A DNA stretch of 64,000 nucleotides from JBBQNJ01 sp038329845. Lineage in GTDB: Bacteria; Planctomycetota; Phycisphaerae; Tepidisphaerales; Tepidisphaeraceae. Below are positions 44,498 through 53,470 of the stretch, one piece after another. The translations under genes were made by a program, and so were the position numbers. The notes under the pieces are model-generated. The model did no database searches. It was not told the DNA's origin and was given only the letters and a program-made list of their open reading frames with translations. The stretch is from NCBI GenBank assembly GCA_038329845.1, contig JBBQNJ010000015.1:5313-69312 (forward strand), in the 5' to 3' direction. Each line of letters begins with the position of its first letter. Position 1 is the first letter of the stretch.

Positions 44498-44580
44498 GCG
44501 GTCGTGGCGGAATTGGCAGACGCGCAAGATTCAGGTTCTTGTACCCACAAGGTGTGGAGGTTCGACTCCTCTCGGCCGCA
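44498..44580 (+). tRNA. tRNA-Leu (CAG anticodon)
   Basis: An 83-base tRNA. The acceptor arms GCGGTCG (44498-44504) and CGGCCGC (44573-44579) pair, with discriminator A. The anticodon stem CAAGA/TCTTG encloses the loop TTCAGGT, so the anticodon is CAG, reading CUG leucine codons. The long variable arm and the GTTCGACTC T-loop fit class II tRNA-Leu. CCA is not encoded. It sits between its own promoter and terminator. Confidence 0.95.
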
Positions 44581-44586
44581 TGCAAG

Positions 44587-44610
44587 GCCCGGTGAATAGC
44601 CGGGCTTTTT
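44587..44610 (+). terminator. Terminator of tRNA-Leu
   Basis: GCCCGG (44587-44592) pairs with CCGGGC (44600-44605) over a seven-base loop, followed by five T. Confidence 0.8.
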
Positions 44611-44722
44611 GCTTGGCCGAGGCGGAGATCGTCGCCGATAAAAGCGGTTGCCAGGCCACCGGTTTTCGGGCTGACGGGCGATGCGTTGAACGGGTACAAT
44701 GCCACGCAAAGGAGATCGAGCG

Positions 44723-45517
44723 ATGGCGACCGCTACCGTCAATGGAACGACCCTGCACTACGAGGATCGCGGCAAAGGCCATCCCGTGGCGCTGCTCCAT
44801 GGCTTTCCCCTGGATTCAAGCGTCTGGTCGGCGCAGATCGAGGCGCTGTCGGCGCGCTATCGGGTGATCGCCCCGGACCTGCGCGGATTTGGCAAAAGCC
44901 CCGACGGCGGCTCGTTCAGCATCGCTTCGCTGGCCGAGGATGTTCACGCCTTGCTCAAGCAACTGGAGGCGCTGCCGTGCGTGCTGGGTGGGTTGTCGAT
45001 GGGCGGATACGTCGCGCTGGCGTTCGCCCGCGAGTTTCCCGCCGACCTGCGCGGTCTGATGCTCATCGACACCAAGTGCGAAGCCGACACCGCCGAGGCC
45101 CGCGACGGCCGCGACCAGATGATCGAACTGGTCCGCCGACAGGGAAACTCGGGCGTCGCCGAGCGAATGATGCCCAAGATGCTCGCCGAATCCCATTTAC
45201 AGACCCGCCCCGACCTGGTTAAGCGGCTGCGAAAGATCATGGAGGCATGCCCGGCGACGACGATCGAACAAGCGTTGACGGCGATGCGTGAGCGGCCCGA
45301 TTACCGCGATATGCTGGCGTCGATCCCCGTGCCGGCGCTGGGGATCGTCGGGCAGTTCGACGCGATCACCCCGCCCGACGGCGTCAAGACCATGTGCGGT
45401 CAGATCCCGCGCTCGCAGGTCGTGGTCATCCGCGGCGCCGGGCATATGTCACCGATCGAGCAGCCCGAGCAGGTCACGCAAGCCATCGAGCGATTCCTCG
45501 CCGCCCTGAAGGGCTGA
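44723..45517 (+). CDS. Alpha/beta-fold hydrolase
   Basis: A 264-residue alpha/beta hydrolase. The oxyanion region reads LLHGFPLDSSVW (near 25), the nucleophile elbow GGLSMGGYVA has the Ser near 91, an Asp lies in GQFDAITPP (near 213), and the catalytic His is in GAGHMSPIEQ (near 240). These match the family of proline iminopeptidase/3-oxoadipate enol-lactonase-like enzymes, but the substrate is unknown. AAAGGAG lies eight bases before ATG 44723. Confidence 0.87.
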   Translation: MATATVNGTTLHYEDRGKGHPVALLHGFPLDSSVWSAQIEALSARYRVIAPDLRGFGKSPDGGSFSIASLAEDVHALLKQLEALPCVLGGLSMGGYVALAFAREFPADLRGLMLIDTKCEADTAEARDGRDQMIELVRRQGNSGVAERMMPKMLAESHLQTRPDLVKRLRKIMEACPATTIEQALTAMRERPDYRDMLASIPVPALGIVGQFDAITPPDGVKTMCGQIPRSQVVVIRGAGHMSPIEQPEQVTQAIERFLAALKG

Positions 45518-45788
45518 GCGAGCGACCCGCCGATGGCCTTTGTTGCGAGAAAATCCGCCGAGGGCATTCCCCTTTTTCCCGCTACGGTTTGCGGATGAAG
45601 AGCCGACGGGAACATCGGCGTTCCGCAGTGCGCTGACGTGTTCGTCGGCATGACTGGCAGCAATGACATCCTCGTCGGAATGACGAAGAGCAGACGAGAA
45701 TCTCGCGTGTTCTAGACCGGAAAAAATGGGGATGAATCCGCCGCTCGGCGCATTGACGGCCCCATCCCGCACCGCCATCATTCAACCG

Positions 45789-46616
45789 ATGAACCCAGCT
45801 TTTGTTCGTGCCCTGGTGGCAATGGCATCCGTTGTTCTGCTGGTTGCCGCGACGGCACCTTCGGAAACAGGTCCGTCCATTGACCGCTCGGACTATCGCA
45901 TCGGGTATAGCGCCGATGGCAATCAGCATGACCCGGACGACATCGCCGCATCGGCGATGGCCATGGCATTTGTCGGCGCTGCGGGATTGCCAGATCGGCT
46001 TGTGCATTTCGATTATTCCAACCATCTCGGAGATTCCAGCGTTAAGCATGAGAAGCTGATGACGCAAAGTGTGCGAGGCGCCGCTGAGCGATGGAAGATT
46101 CCCGCCGAAGTGCTGTTCGACGATCAGGCGCAATTGGACGCGGCAATCGCCAGCATCGCCCGACAGATCAATGCCTCCAGCGAGGCGAATCGATTCTATT
46201 TGATTGCCGCTGGACCGATGGAAGTCGTCTGGCGCGGCATCGACGCTTCTGATCCGGCCAAACGCCCCTTTTGCACGGTCATCTCCCATTCCAAGTGGAA
46301 TGATTCCCATGGAGACACGCCGCTGATGCGGCACAAGTGGGTGGACGTCGCCCGCTCGGGGGTCAAGACGATCCACATCACGGACCAGAACAAGAATTTG
46401 TCAACCGATCGCGCTGAATGGTCGTGGCTAGACGATGCCAGCCATCCAGACTGGCGCTGGCTGCATTCGCGGGCACAGTACAAAAAGCTTTTCGATGTTT
46501 CTGACGCCGGGATGATGTGGTTTGTTATCACCGGTCGCGGCGATCAAAGTGGCGACTCGGCGAAAGTCCGAGAGCTATTCACATCGCACGAGCTCGGGGC
46601 TGCCAACCGGAAGTGA
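45789..46616 (+). CDS. Exported protein resembling nucleoside hydrolases
   Basis: A 275-residue protein with a signal peptide (1-25, MNPAFVRALVAMASVVLLVAA). Shortly after it comes YSADGNQHDPDDIAA, which resembles the Asp-rich Ca-binding start (DxDxxxDD) of the nucleoside hydrolase fold and of DUF1593-like proteins. Further similarity is weak, so the assignment rests on this motif. ATG 45789 was chosen for the signal peptide; ATG 45726 is in frame. The 270 bases before it show short GTCGG-ATGAC repeats only. Confidence 0.48.
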   Translation: MNPAFVRALVAMASVVLLVAATAPSETGPSIDRSDYRIGYSADGNQHDPDDIAASAMAMAFVGAAGLPDRLVHFDYSNHLGDSSVKHEKLMTQSVRGAAERWKIPAEVLFDDQAQLDAAIASIARQINASSEANRFYLIAAGPMEVVWRGIDASDPAKRPFCTVISHSKWNDSHGDTPLMRHKWVDVARSGVKTIHITDQNKNLSTDRAEWSWLDDASHPDWRWLHSRAQYKKLFDVSDAGMMWFVITGRGDQSGDSAKVRELFTSHELGAANRK

Positions 46617-46721
46617 AAAAACCAGTCATCGGCATGGCGGAGGGCATGTCGATCTACCGGCCGCCCCGCGGTAAGCCGGCGTTCGCGGGGGATCGATCGA
46701 TCGACCCTCGATCCGGGTGAG

Positions 46722-47564
46722 TCACGCCCGATAGAGTAGCGGATTCAAAGGCGAATCCACCGCGTCGCCCGGTTTCAGGCCGGGCAGCCAGGTCTTCAGG
46801 TCGTTCTGCTGGTTCTTGTTCTTCGGAGACGCCACGCGGCAGCCATCGGCGACGTAGATTACGGTCATCACCTTGCGCGGCGAACCGGAGGTGTTGGCAC
46901 CGGCGCGATGGAACGTCCAGCCGTAGTGGAAGCTGACCTCGCCCAGATCGAACGGCTCATCCACCAGCGGCAACCCTTTCTCAAGAAGTGATTTGCTGAT
47001 CTTTGCCTCGCTGTCATCGCTGATCTCGATGTTGCGGCCCACGGCATGGCGATGGCTGGTGGCGCTGAAGCCCAGCGGGCCCATCTCCATCGGCGTTGCT
47101 TGCAGCGGAATCCACGCCGTCACCGTGTTGTCGGTGTCTACCGGCCAGTAATACTGGTCGGCATGCCAGGGAGTGATCCCGCCGCCCGGCTCTTTGTACA
47201 GCGCCTGGTCATGATAAATGCGAACCCCGCCCACGCCCATCAGTTCCGCCGCGATCCGCGCCAGCCGCGCCGAAAAGCTGAGCTCTTTCACCACGTCGCT
47301 CTTCGTCCACAAATTCATGATCTGGAGAAACGCCTTTTCATAGGTGTTCCGCTGGTCCATTGGCTTGGTTTGATGGTTCAGCCGAAAAACCTGCTCGGTG
47401 ATCTGCCGCCCGTAGTGTTTAATCACCTGCGGCGACAGCACGTTCTTGAGCTTGATGAACCCCTCGGACTGAAAACGCCGCACCTGTTCGCTCGTCAGGC
47501 CGTAAGGCGCTTGCAACTGCTCGCGCAGGTCTGAATCGCTGCTGATGGATGCCGATGGGTTCAT
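46722..47564 (-). CDS. Phytanoyl-CoA dioxygenase (PhyH) family protein
   Basis: A 280-residue Fe(II)/2-oxoglutarate dioxygenase-like protein. The iron-binding H-x-D is seen in ITPWHADQYYW (near 130) and the distal His in YGWTFHRAGANTS (near 220), followed by an Arg (SPRK) that would bind 2-oxoglutarate. PhyH proteins hydroxylate many small molecules; the substrate is unknown. GGAGAACACCCA leads into ATG 47564. Confidence 0.87.
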   Translation of the reverse strand: MNPSASISSDSDLREQLQAPYGLTSEQVRRFQSEGFIKLKNVLSPQVIKHYGRQITEQVFRLNHQTKPMDQRNTYEKAFLQIMNLWTKSDVVKELSFSARLARIAAELMGVGGVRIYHDQALYKEPGGGITPWHADQYYWPVDTDNTVTAWIPLQATPMEMGPLGFSATSHRHAVGRNIEISDDSEAKISKSLLEKGLPLVDEPFDLGEVSFHYGWTFHRAGANTSGSPRKVMTVIYVADGCRVASPKNKNQQNDLKTWLPGLKPGDAVDSPLNPLLYRA

Positions 47565-47748
47565 TGGGTGTTCTCCGGGTTAACAAAAGGGATGCAGAGC
47601 ATAGGCATCGAGCGGCGAGAAAGTCCCGCGAGCCCCGGGGGCGCTTGCTTTGCGTGCATCGCCGATGCCGCGTGGGTTTGGCGTCGATCCGCAGACCGGC
47701 TATAAATTGCGGCGGTTTCTCGTTCGCCCTTACACCAAGGCCTCGTCC

Positions 47749-50214
47749 ATGCGCCAATCCTGCTTCTTACCGCTCGTGGGTTTTTTCGCTCTCCTGTGCA
47801 TTATGCCGTCGGCCCGCGCCCAGGCACCGGGGGACGAAGCCGCGGCGGTGCTGGCGGGGCGAATTTTCCCCTTCGCCCAAGGCGCCCTGACCGCGAAAAA
47901 TATCGGTGAACCGCACTGGCGGCAGAGCGCTGCGTTGTTCGAGGCGTGCTCGCGTCTGGAACCGGCCGAGCCGCGATATCCACGGCTCCAGGGAGAAGCG
48001 CTGCTCCAGGCCCGCGACCTCGACGGGGCCATCGAGGCGCTCTCCGCGGTCCGCCGCCTGGACCCCCAGGATCAATTCGTGCAGACCCAGTTGATCGATC
48101 TTTACCTGGCGCGGATGGAGGGTGCCGATCAGCGGATCGCCTATGTGCGCGACCTGGTGGGTCGCACGACGCTGGCGGCACCGGTACGGTCGTATGCCGC
48201 CTATCGCTCGGCGGTGCTGCTGTTCGAGCGGATGCGCGACGACCAGGCGATGGGGCTGCTGGGCGAGGCGCTGCGGCTGAACCCCCGCAATCTGCCGGCC
48301 CTGCAACTGCAATATCAACGCGAAGGCTCGCACGGGTCGGCTTTCGAGCGCGTTAAGTCCATGCTCGCCATGATCCGCGCCAATCCGCTCCAGCCGGCGA
48401 TCCTGGCGGATTTGGCGGGAGAACTGGCGGATGTCGGACTGACCGAACCGGCCGTGCGGTGGTATGGCGCGGCGATTAACGCCGCCAATCGCCTGGGCAT
48501 GGCCCTGCCTCCCGGGGCGCTGGCGGGGTATTCAGCCGCTTTGTTCATTTCCGATCATCCCCAGGTCGCGGCCAATGTCGTACAGCAGGTGCTGAACCAG
48601 AACCCCGAGGATCCCGACGCCTGGTTCGTCATGTTGGCGATCACACAGAACAACAACGATGTGGAAGGGGCCAAGAAAATCCGCCAGTCGGCCGCGGCGG
48701 TGCTTCATAATCGCCTGGCCAGGGCGCGCCAGGCCATCGGCGATCGCGCCGCCACCACCCGACCGCTCAGCGACCCGGCACCCGAGGAACTGCCCGATCT
48801 CGCCGGCGATGCGCAGCGCCTGCAAAAGCTCGACGATCCCCAGCGGCGCGACGAGTTGACGGGTCAATACATCTCGGCACTGGCCGACCTCGCCTGGTTC
48901 GAGACGTACTTCAACAACAAATCGGCGCCGGCGCTCCAGGCGGCGAAGGTGATCCGCGCCATCCAGGGCGACGCCAGCGTGACCGCGGCCCGGCTCGAGG
49001 GCTGGGGCTATCTGCGCGGGACCAAACCCGATGAAGCTCGGCACAAGTTGTCGGCCATCAGCGACCGCGACGCCTTGGCCGAACTGGGGATCATCCAGCT
49101 TGACCGCGCGGCGAAGGATGCCGATCCCCGACGAATCGCCTCGACGGCCCGCAAACTGGTCAGCGAGCATCCTTCGGGTGCCTTGGGCGCGATCCTGTGG
49201 GCGGCGCTGCGAGATCAGGCCCAGCGCATCACCCCGACCATGGGCGACCATATCCAGGCCCAACTCGATGAGTTCCCCAAGAATTGGCTCGATATTATCG
49301 AGCTGCCCCAGCAGTTCTACGGCCTCCGTATTCGCCCGCTGCGGGTCTCGCATGGCTTCGGCGAGCCCATGCTCTGCCGCGTTACGCTGCAAAATTTGGG
49401 CGAACAGGACCTGACGATCGGTCCCGACGGGGTAATCCAACGCGATTTGTGGTTTGACGCCCAGCTCAAGGGCGTCGCCGATCAGTTGTTGCCCGGCGTG
49501 GCTTACGACCGGCTCAGCCAGGCGATGGTGCTGGCACCGCGGCAACGACTCAGCCAGGTCGTGCGGATCGACCAGGGTTCGCTCGATGAACTCATGCGCA
49601 AGAATCCCGGGCCGTCGCTGACGTTTCAGGGATTGGCCACGACGAATCCGCGCCCCGCCGGGCAGGGCGTTGCGCCGGGTCCGGCCGGCTATCGAATTCC
49701 GTTCGATCGCCTGATCGAGCGGACGGCTTATCCCTTGACCGACGATGCTTCCAAGCAGCGGATCTACGACGAAATCGACAAGGGAACCGTCGAACAACGG
49801 ATGGCGAATCTCCAGGTTCTGGCGGCGTACATCCGGCTGCTTGGCGCCGAGGGCACCGATCCGCAACTGCGTCCGCTGGCGGGGGAGTTTCTGCAGGTGA
49901 TTCGTCGAGCCCGCCGTGACAGCAGCCCCGCCGTGGGCGCGTTCGCATCATTGCACGCGGCGTTGCTGGAAACCCCCGCCGACGCGATGGAGACTCGCCG
50001 GGAGATGGCCCGCGCCGATGGCTGGTTCACCCGCCTGCTGTCGATGGTCGCCATGACCAGCCTGCCGCTCGATCAGCAAAAGCGGTTGGCCGAGCCGCTT
50101 GCCGATGACGCCGACCCCACCGTGGCCCGCTACGCTCGCGCAGCGTTGGCGATCGCCTCCACCCCCGCGACAGCGCCGGCCACGGCCCCCAGCCAACCCA
50201 GCCCGCCGCGATAG
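47749..50214 (+). CDS. Large exported TPR protein
   Basis: An 821-residue protein with a signal peptide (1-25, ending SARA-QA). The following 300 residues contain TPR-like repeats (LQARDLDGAIEALSAVRRLDP, then AMGLLGEALRLNPRNLPALQL). The remaining part has no known domain; a region near 500-650 appears beta-rich. The C-terminus is Thr/Ala/Pro-rich (TPATAPATAPSQPSP). It probably works in the periplasm as a scaffold. A short open stretch before ATG 47749 was rejected because the signal peptide starts there. Confidence 0.7.
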   Translation: MRQSCFLPLVGFFALLCIMPSARAQAPGDEAAAVLAGRIFPFAQGALTAKNIGEPHWRQSAALFEACSRLEPAEPRYPRLQGEALLQARDLDGAIEALSAVRRLDPQDQFVQTQLIDLYLARMEGADQRIAYVRDLVGRTTLAAPVRSYAAYRSAVLLFERMRDDQAMGLLGEALRLNPRNLPALQLQYQREGSHGSAFERVKSMLAMIRANPLQPAILADLAGELADVGLTEPAVRWYGAAINAANRLGMALPPGALAGYSAALFISDHPQVAANVVQQVLNQNPEDPDAWFVMLAITQNNNDVEGAKKIRQSAAAVLHNRLARARQAIGDRAATTRPLSDPAPEELPDLAGDAQRLQKLDDPQRRDELTGQYISALADLAWFETYFNNKSAPALQAAKVIRAIQGDASVTAARLEGWGYLRGTKPDEARHKLSAISDRDALAELGIIQLDRAAKDADPRRIASTARKLVSEHPSGALGAILWAALRDQAQRITPTMGDHIQAQLDEFPKNWLDIIELPQQFYGLRIRPLRVSHGFGEPMLCRVTLQNLGEQDLTIGPDGVIQRDLWFDAQLKGVADQLLPGVAYDRLSQAMVLAPRQRLSQVVRIDQGSLDELMRKNPGPSLTFQGLATTNPRPAGQGVAPGPAGYRIPFDRLIERTAYPLTDDASKQRIYDEIDKGTVEQRMANLQVLAAYIRLLGAEGTDPQLRPLAGEFLQVIRRARRDSSPAVGAFASLHAALLETPADAMETRREMARADGWFTRLLSMVAMTSLPLDQQKRLAEPLADDADPTVARYARAALAIASTPATAPATAPSQPSPPR

Positions 50215-50267
50215 GCTGATGTCCCCTTGGTCCGTCCGGAAAGAGGAAACACCGGCGAAAATTTTTC

Positions 50268-50322
50268 TTGACTTACAAATTGGACGTGCTTATCCTGTAT
50301 TGAGTAGTGGACCTACAGGTCC
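50268..50322 (+). promoter_or_regulatory. Promoter with palindromic operator-like site before ferredoxin
   Basis: The -35 TTGACT (50268-50273) and -10 TATCCT (50291-50296) are 17 bases apart. Just after the expected start (about 50303) lies GGACCTACAGGTCC (50309-50322), six-base arms around two bases. Its place suggests a repressor site or a 5' hairpin. Confidence 0.6.
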
Positions 50323-50358
50323 GATTTAGCCGAGTTTCCTTTTTTGGGAGTGCTTGAG

Positions 50359-50532
50359 ATGCCCGCTGTTGTCGATATCGAGAAGTGCGATGGTTGCAAA
50401 AGTTGTGAAGATTCCTGCCCGCAGCAGGCGATCGCGGTCGAAGAGAAGGCCAGCGTCAATGTGGAAGAGTGCATTGACTGCAACGCCTGCGTGGATGCCT
50501 GCCCCTCCGGCGCCATCGCGATGAAGGATTAG
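50359..50532 (+). CDS. Small 2[4Fe-4S] ferredoxin
   Basis: A 57-residue clostridial-type ferredoxin with two complete cluster motifs: CDGCKSCEDSCPQQAI (near 10) and CIDCNACVDACPSGAI (near 38). It is a cytosolic low-potential electron carrier. GGGAG lies eight bases before ATG 50359, and a good promoter precedes it. It is convergent with the BMC shell protein and PduS-like genes, which also handle electrons, so it may supply them. Confidence 0.93.
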   Translation: MPAVVDIEKCDGCKSCEDSCPQQAIAVEEKASVNVEECIDCNACVDACPSGAIAMKD

Positions 50533-50658
50533 GCCAGGATTCTGAGGTTTTCTAAGCCAGGCGATGGGGATGAGCCGATGGTTTGGCCGACGGCTCATTT
50601 TGCTGCGCCGCGACTCGATCGGACGATGGTTCGCCGGGGGTCTGTCGCGGCGCGGGCG

Positions 50659-51222
50659 TTAGAGATACTCGGCGAACAATTCGCGGCTGGGGCGCGGGAT
50701 CACCACCGCCGAAACCAGCAGTCCCTTGGCCCGCACCATTTCCTTGGCTTTCTCCACCGCGACGCGGCAGTCGGCGACGCTGCCGGCGAGCATCACCAGC
50801 CCCTTGCCTCCCAAGGCCATGGCGATGTGAATCTTGAACAGCGTGACATTGGCCGCCTTGGCCGCCACGTCGGCCGCCTCGAGGGCGCTGGCGGCGGAAA
50901 ACGTCTCGATGATCCCGAGGCTGGGCACGTCGGTGGGCTTCTCGACGGTCAATTGAATTGACTGGCCCAGAGCGCGGAAGACATCGGGATGGATCGCCGC
51001 GATCAGCAACTGGTCGATCACCCCATCGGGCGCCGCTTCGAGGCCGGCCGTCAGTGCCGCGCGGGCGGCCGAAACGTTCCCGCCCACCACCACGATGTAT
51101 TTGCCCGAGCAGATGCTGCGCCCCAACAGCAGGCGAACACTCGCCGCCTTGAGCATCGCATCCTGGACCAGGTGTCCGATGCCGATGCTCGTCAACTCGA
51201 TCATGGCGATGGCGTCATTCAT
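50659..51222 (-). CDS. pduT: BMC-T shell protein, PduT-like with Fe-S cysteine
   Basis: A 187-residue protein with two tandem BMC domains (3-85 and 100-182), as in trimeric shell proteins of bacterial microcompartments. It aligns along its length with PduT; Cys38 in GRSICSGK occupies the position of the PduT Cys that holds a pore [4Fe-4S] cluster. The end VIPRPSRELF is also PduT-like. It lies 21 bases after the PduS-like gene on the same strand. No other shell gene is in the window, so the compartment must be encoded elsewhere. Confidence 0.9.
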   Translation of the reverse strand: MNDAIAMIELTSIGIGHLVQDAMLKAASVRLLLGRSICSGKYIVVVGGNVSAARAALTAGLEAAPDGVIDQLLIAAIHPDVFRALGQSIQLTVEKPTDVPSLGIIETFSAASALEAADVAAKAANVTLFKIHIAMALGGKGLVMLAGSVADCRVAVEKAKEMVRAKGLLVSAVVIPRPSRELFAEYL

Positions 51223-51243
51223 GGTGAACCGCTTAAAAGAAGG

Positions 51244-52554
51244 TCAGCCGCCGAGATCGGCCTCGATCGTGATCGCGCCGTCGATCGACGCGATTTTCCC
51301 GTCGATGCTGGCGTGGATCACCGCGCCCAGCGCTTCGCCCGGCGGGCGGGCGACTTCATCGCCGGTACGCACGCGCTGGCCAACCGCAACCCGCGCCTCG
51401 GCCGGTGCCCCGGCGTGCTGCTTAAGCGGCAGCACCACCCGCCCGGAGCGATAGTCTGTTTCCAACAGCGGACCGGTGTTCACAAAGCCGCTTAGACCCA
51501 TTTTGCGGATCAGTCGCGGCACGGGGACGCGCCGATCGTCCAGATGCAGCGCCGCCCGATCGGGATCGGCCTCGGTTGCCCACGTTGTCTTCTGCTTCAT
51601 CAGCGAACTCTTGTTCGTCGAGCAAATGGTCTTGGGGTCCAGGTCCTCGGGGCAGGCCATCATGGTGCAAAGGTTGCATTCGCAGCAGAACAGGGTGCCG
51701 ATCACGTTCGACTGGCCGGTTTCGTTGAACCCGAGCGAGCGCATCGCTTTGTGCGGCTCGATGGGATGTCCCAGCAGCCAGCGCGGGCAGAAATACGTGC
51801 AAAACGTGCATTGATCGCAGGCGCTGGCGCCGATCCGCCGGATCGCGGCCAGCGGCTTGGTGTAGCGAATCACCAGCGGATGATCCGGCGGCAGGACGAT
51901 CAGTCCTCCGGTGGTTTTGGTCACCGGCTGGGTCAAGTCGTCGCAGAATCGTCCCATCATCGCCCCGCCCACCAGCACCACCGGGTCGGGGGTATCGGCG
52001 CCCCCGGCGAGTTCGATGCACTCGGCGAAGCTCGTCCCCACCGCCACGCCGATCGTCACCGGGCTTTTCACCGCTCCGGCCACGGTCAGATATTTCCGAA
52101 TTACCGGCGCATCGAGCGCGATGTTGAGTGCCGTTTCGACGTTGATCACCACGCAGCCGACCGACAGGGGGATATTCCCCGGAGCGATGATCCGCCCGGT
52201 GACGTCATAGACCAGGATGAACTCATCGCCCGCCGGATAGGAATCACTCAATGGCTTGATCCGCATTCCCGCCGGCAGCAGGGGGGTTAGCTTCTTGATC
52301 AGCGCTGTGTATTTGTGCTTGATCCCGATCACCGCCGACGATGCGCCCACGCACTGCCGCGCCTGCTCTAGTCCATCGCTGATCTGATGCGGGAACGCTC
52401 CCAGCAGCTCCTTGTCCTTGTGGAGCAGCGGCTCGCACTCGGCGGCGTTGAGGATGATCGTCTCGGCCTTGGCGCGCAGCTTCACATGGGTTGGGAATCC
52501 TCCCCCCCCAGCCCCGACCACGCCGTTTGCCTGAGCTCGATCCGCAAGACTCAT
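51244..52554 (-). CDS. pduS: PduS-like cobalamin reductase/RnfC-family electron carrier
   Basis: A 436-residue RnfC-like flavoprotein. The N-terminal GVVGAGGGGFPTHVKL and ECEPLLHKDKELL are FMN/NADH-domain motifs. The SLBB-like region follows, then two [4Fe-4S] sites: CDQCTFCTYFCP (near 258) and CCECNLCTMMACPEDLDPKTIC (near 300). PduS reduces cobalamin for diol dehydratase inside microcompartments, or regenerates cofactors there. ATG 52554 gives the family start. The pair with PduT forms an operon. Confidence 0.9.
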   Translation of the reverse strand: MSLADRAQANGVVGAGGGGFPTHVKLRAKAETIILNAAECEPLLHKDKELLGAFPHQISDGLEQARQCVGASSAVIGIKHKYTALIKKLTPLLPAGMRIKPLSDSYPAGDEFILVYDVTGRIIAPGNIPLSVGCVVINVETALNIALDAPVIRKYLTVAGAVKSPVTIGVAVGTSFAECIELAGGADTPDPVVLVGGAMMGRFCDDLTQPVTKTTGGLIVLPPDHPLVIRYTKPLAAIRRIGASACDQCTFCTYFCPRWLLGHPIEPHKAMRSLGFNETGQSNVIGTLFCCECNLCTMMACPEDLDPKTICSTNKSSLMKQKTTWATEADPDRAALHLDDRRVPVPRLIRKMGLSGFVNTGPLLETDYRSGRVVLPLKQHAGAPAEARVAVGQRVRTGDEVARPPGEALGAVIHASIDGKIASIDGAITIEADLGG

Positions 52555-52646
52555 CCCGGGCCATTCTCCCCGACATGCCCCCGCCCGTCCAGCGTCGCAG
52601 CGCGATCCTCTCCCGCGGGCACCCGGCGAAAAAAGGGGCGCATCAA

Positions 52647-52880
52647 AAAAAGGGGACGCGCTGAATGCCATTCACTTAACGTGAAAACGGCTGGGAAAAG
52701 TCGCCTTATTGGTCTAAGACTGCTGTTGAGTTCGCCGATTTTGGCCCTTAAGTGAATGGCATTCGGGACGCGCTTATTATTTCATAAGGTAATAGAGTGG
52801 CACTGTTATAAATAACTCTTATCTCATATTTTTCTTACAAATCTGGGGAGTCTACCGAAAAAGAAGCGCGTCCCCTTTTT
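52647..52880. mobile_element. Nested family A element with internal palindrome
   Basis: The outer arms AAAAAGGGGACGCGC (52647-52661) and its complement (52866-52880) are perfect over 15 bases. Inside, GAATGCCATTCACTTAA (52663-52679) and its complement (52748-52764) form a perfect 17-base repeat, followed by a second GGGACGCGCTT end. This looks like one copy inserted in another. Part of the 479-base gap 52555-53033; the rest, apart from a terminator, holds no feature I can support. Confidence 0.65.
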
Positions 52881-52980
52881 GCATTGCGTTCCCTTTTTAC
52901 GTTGGCCGCAGGCAATTTCTCGCTCCTCCAAATTTTGGGCACATCCTCGTCGGCAAGCAAGGGCGAACCGCGCATACAAA

Positions 52981-53010
52981 AAGCCCGCCATTGGGCAATG
53001 GCGGGCTTTT
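52981..53010 (-). terminator. Terminator of rplU
   Basis: AAGCCCGCCATT and AATGGCGGGCTT pair over a four-base loop (52981-53008). On the minus strand the stem is followed by a run of five T, placing it just after the rplU stop. Confidence 0.8.
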
Positions 53011-53033
53011 CACAAGATCATCATCGGGCGCGG

Positions 53034-53345
53034 TCAGACGGTGATGCCGCTGACCTTCACCTCGGTGTAGTGCTGTCGATGCCCCTTGCGAAGCCGGTAG
53101 CGCTTGCGGCGCTTGTACTTGAAGATGTCGATCTTCGGTCCGGCCTTAGGACCCACAACATCGGCCGACACGCTGGCACCGCTGACCGTGGGCAGGCCGA
53201 TCTTCGCCTTTCCCTCGCCGCCGACCAGCAACACGCGATCGAACGTAACGGTCTTGGTCTGTTCATCCACCTCGCGGTCGATCAGCAGCCGATCGCCGCT
53301 GGTCACCTTGTATTGTTTTCCGCCGTCTTCGATGATCGCGTACAT
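53034..53345 (-). CDS. rplU: 50S ribosomal protein L21
   Basis: A 103-residue L21, the usual size, binding 23S rRNA in the large subunit. It begins MYAIIEDGGKQYKV and has the conserved basic segment KYKRRKRYRLRKGHRQHYTEV. In most bacteria rpmA (L27) follows directly, but here a terminator comes at once after the stop, so rplU is a single-gene unit. Confidence 0.95.
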   Translation of the reverse strand: MYAIIEDGGKQYKVTSGDRLLIDREVDEQTKTVTFDRVLLVGGEGKAKIGLPTVSGASVSADVVGPKAGPKIDIFKYKRRKRYRLRKGHRQHYTEVKVSGITV

Positions 53346-53470
53346 GTCCGAAGTCTCCCTGGGGCCATCACACCGCAAAATATAAAGAGCCGAGTATTTT
53401 CGGCAAGAATCGGGCGATGTCAAGTTCCCAATCGCGCGATTTTTTCAAATGTCCGGATTCACCGAGGCGG

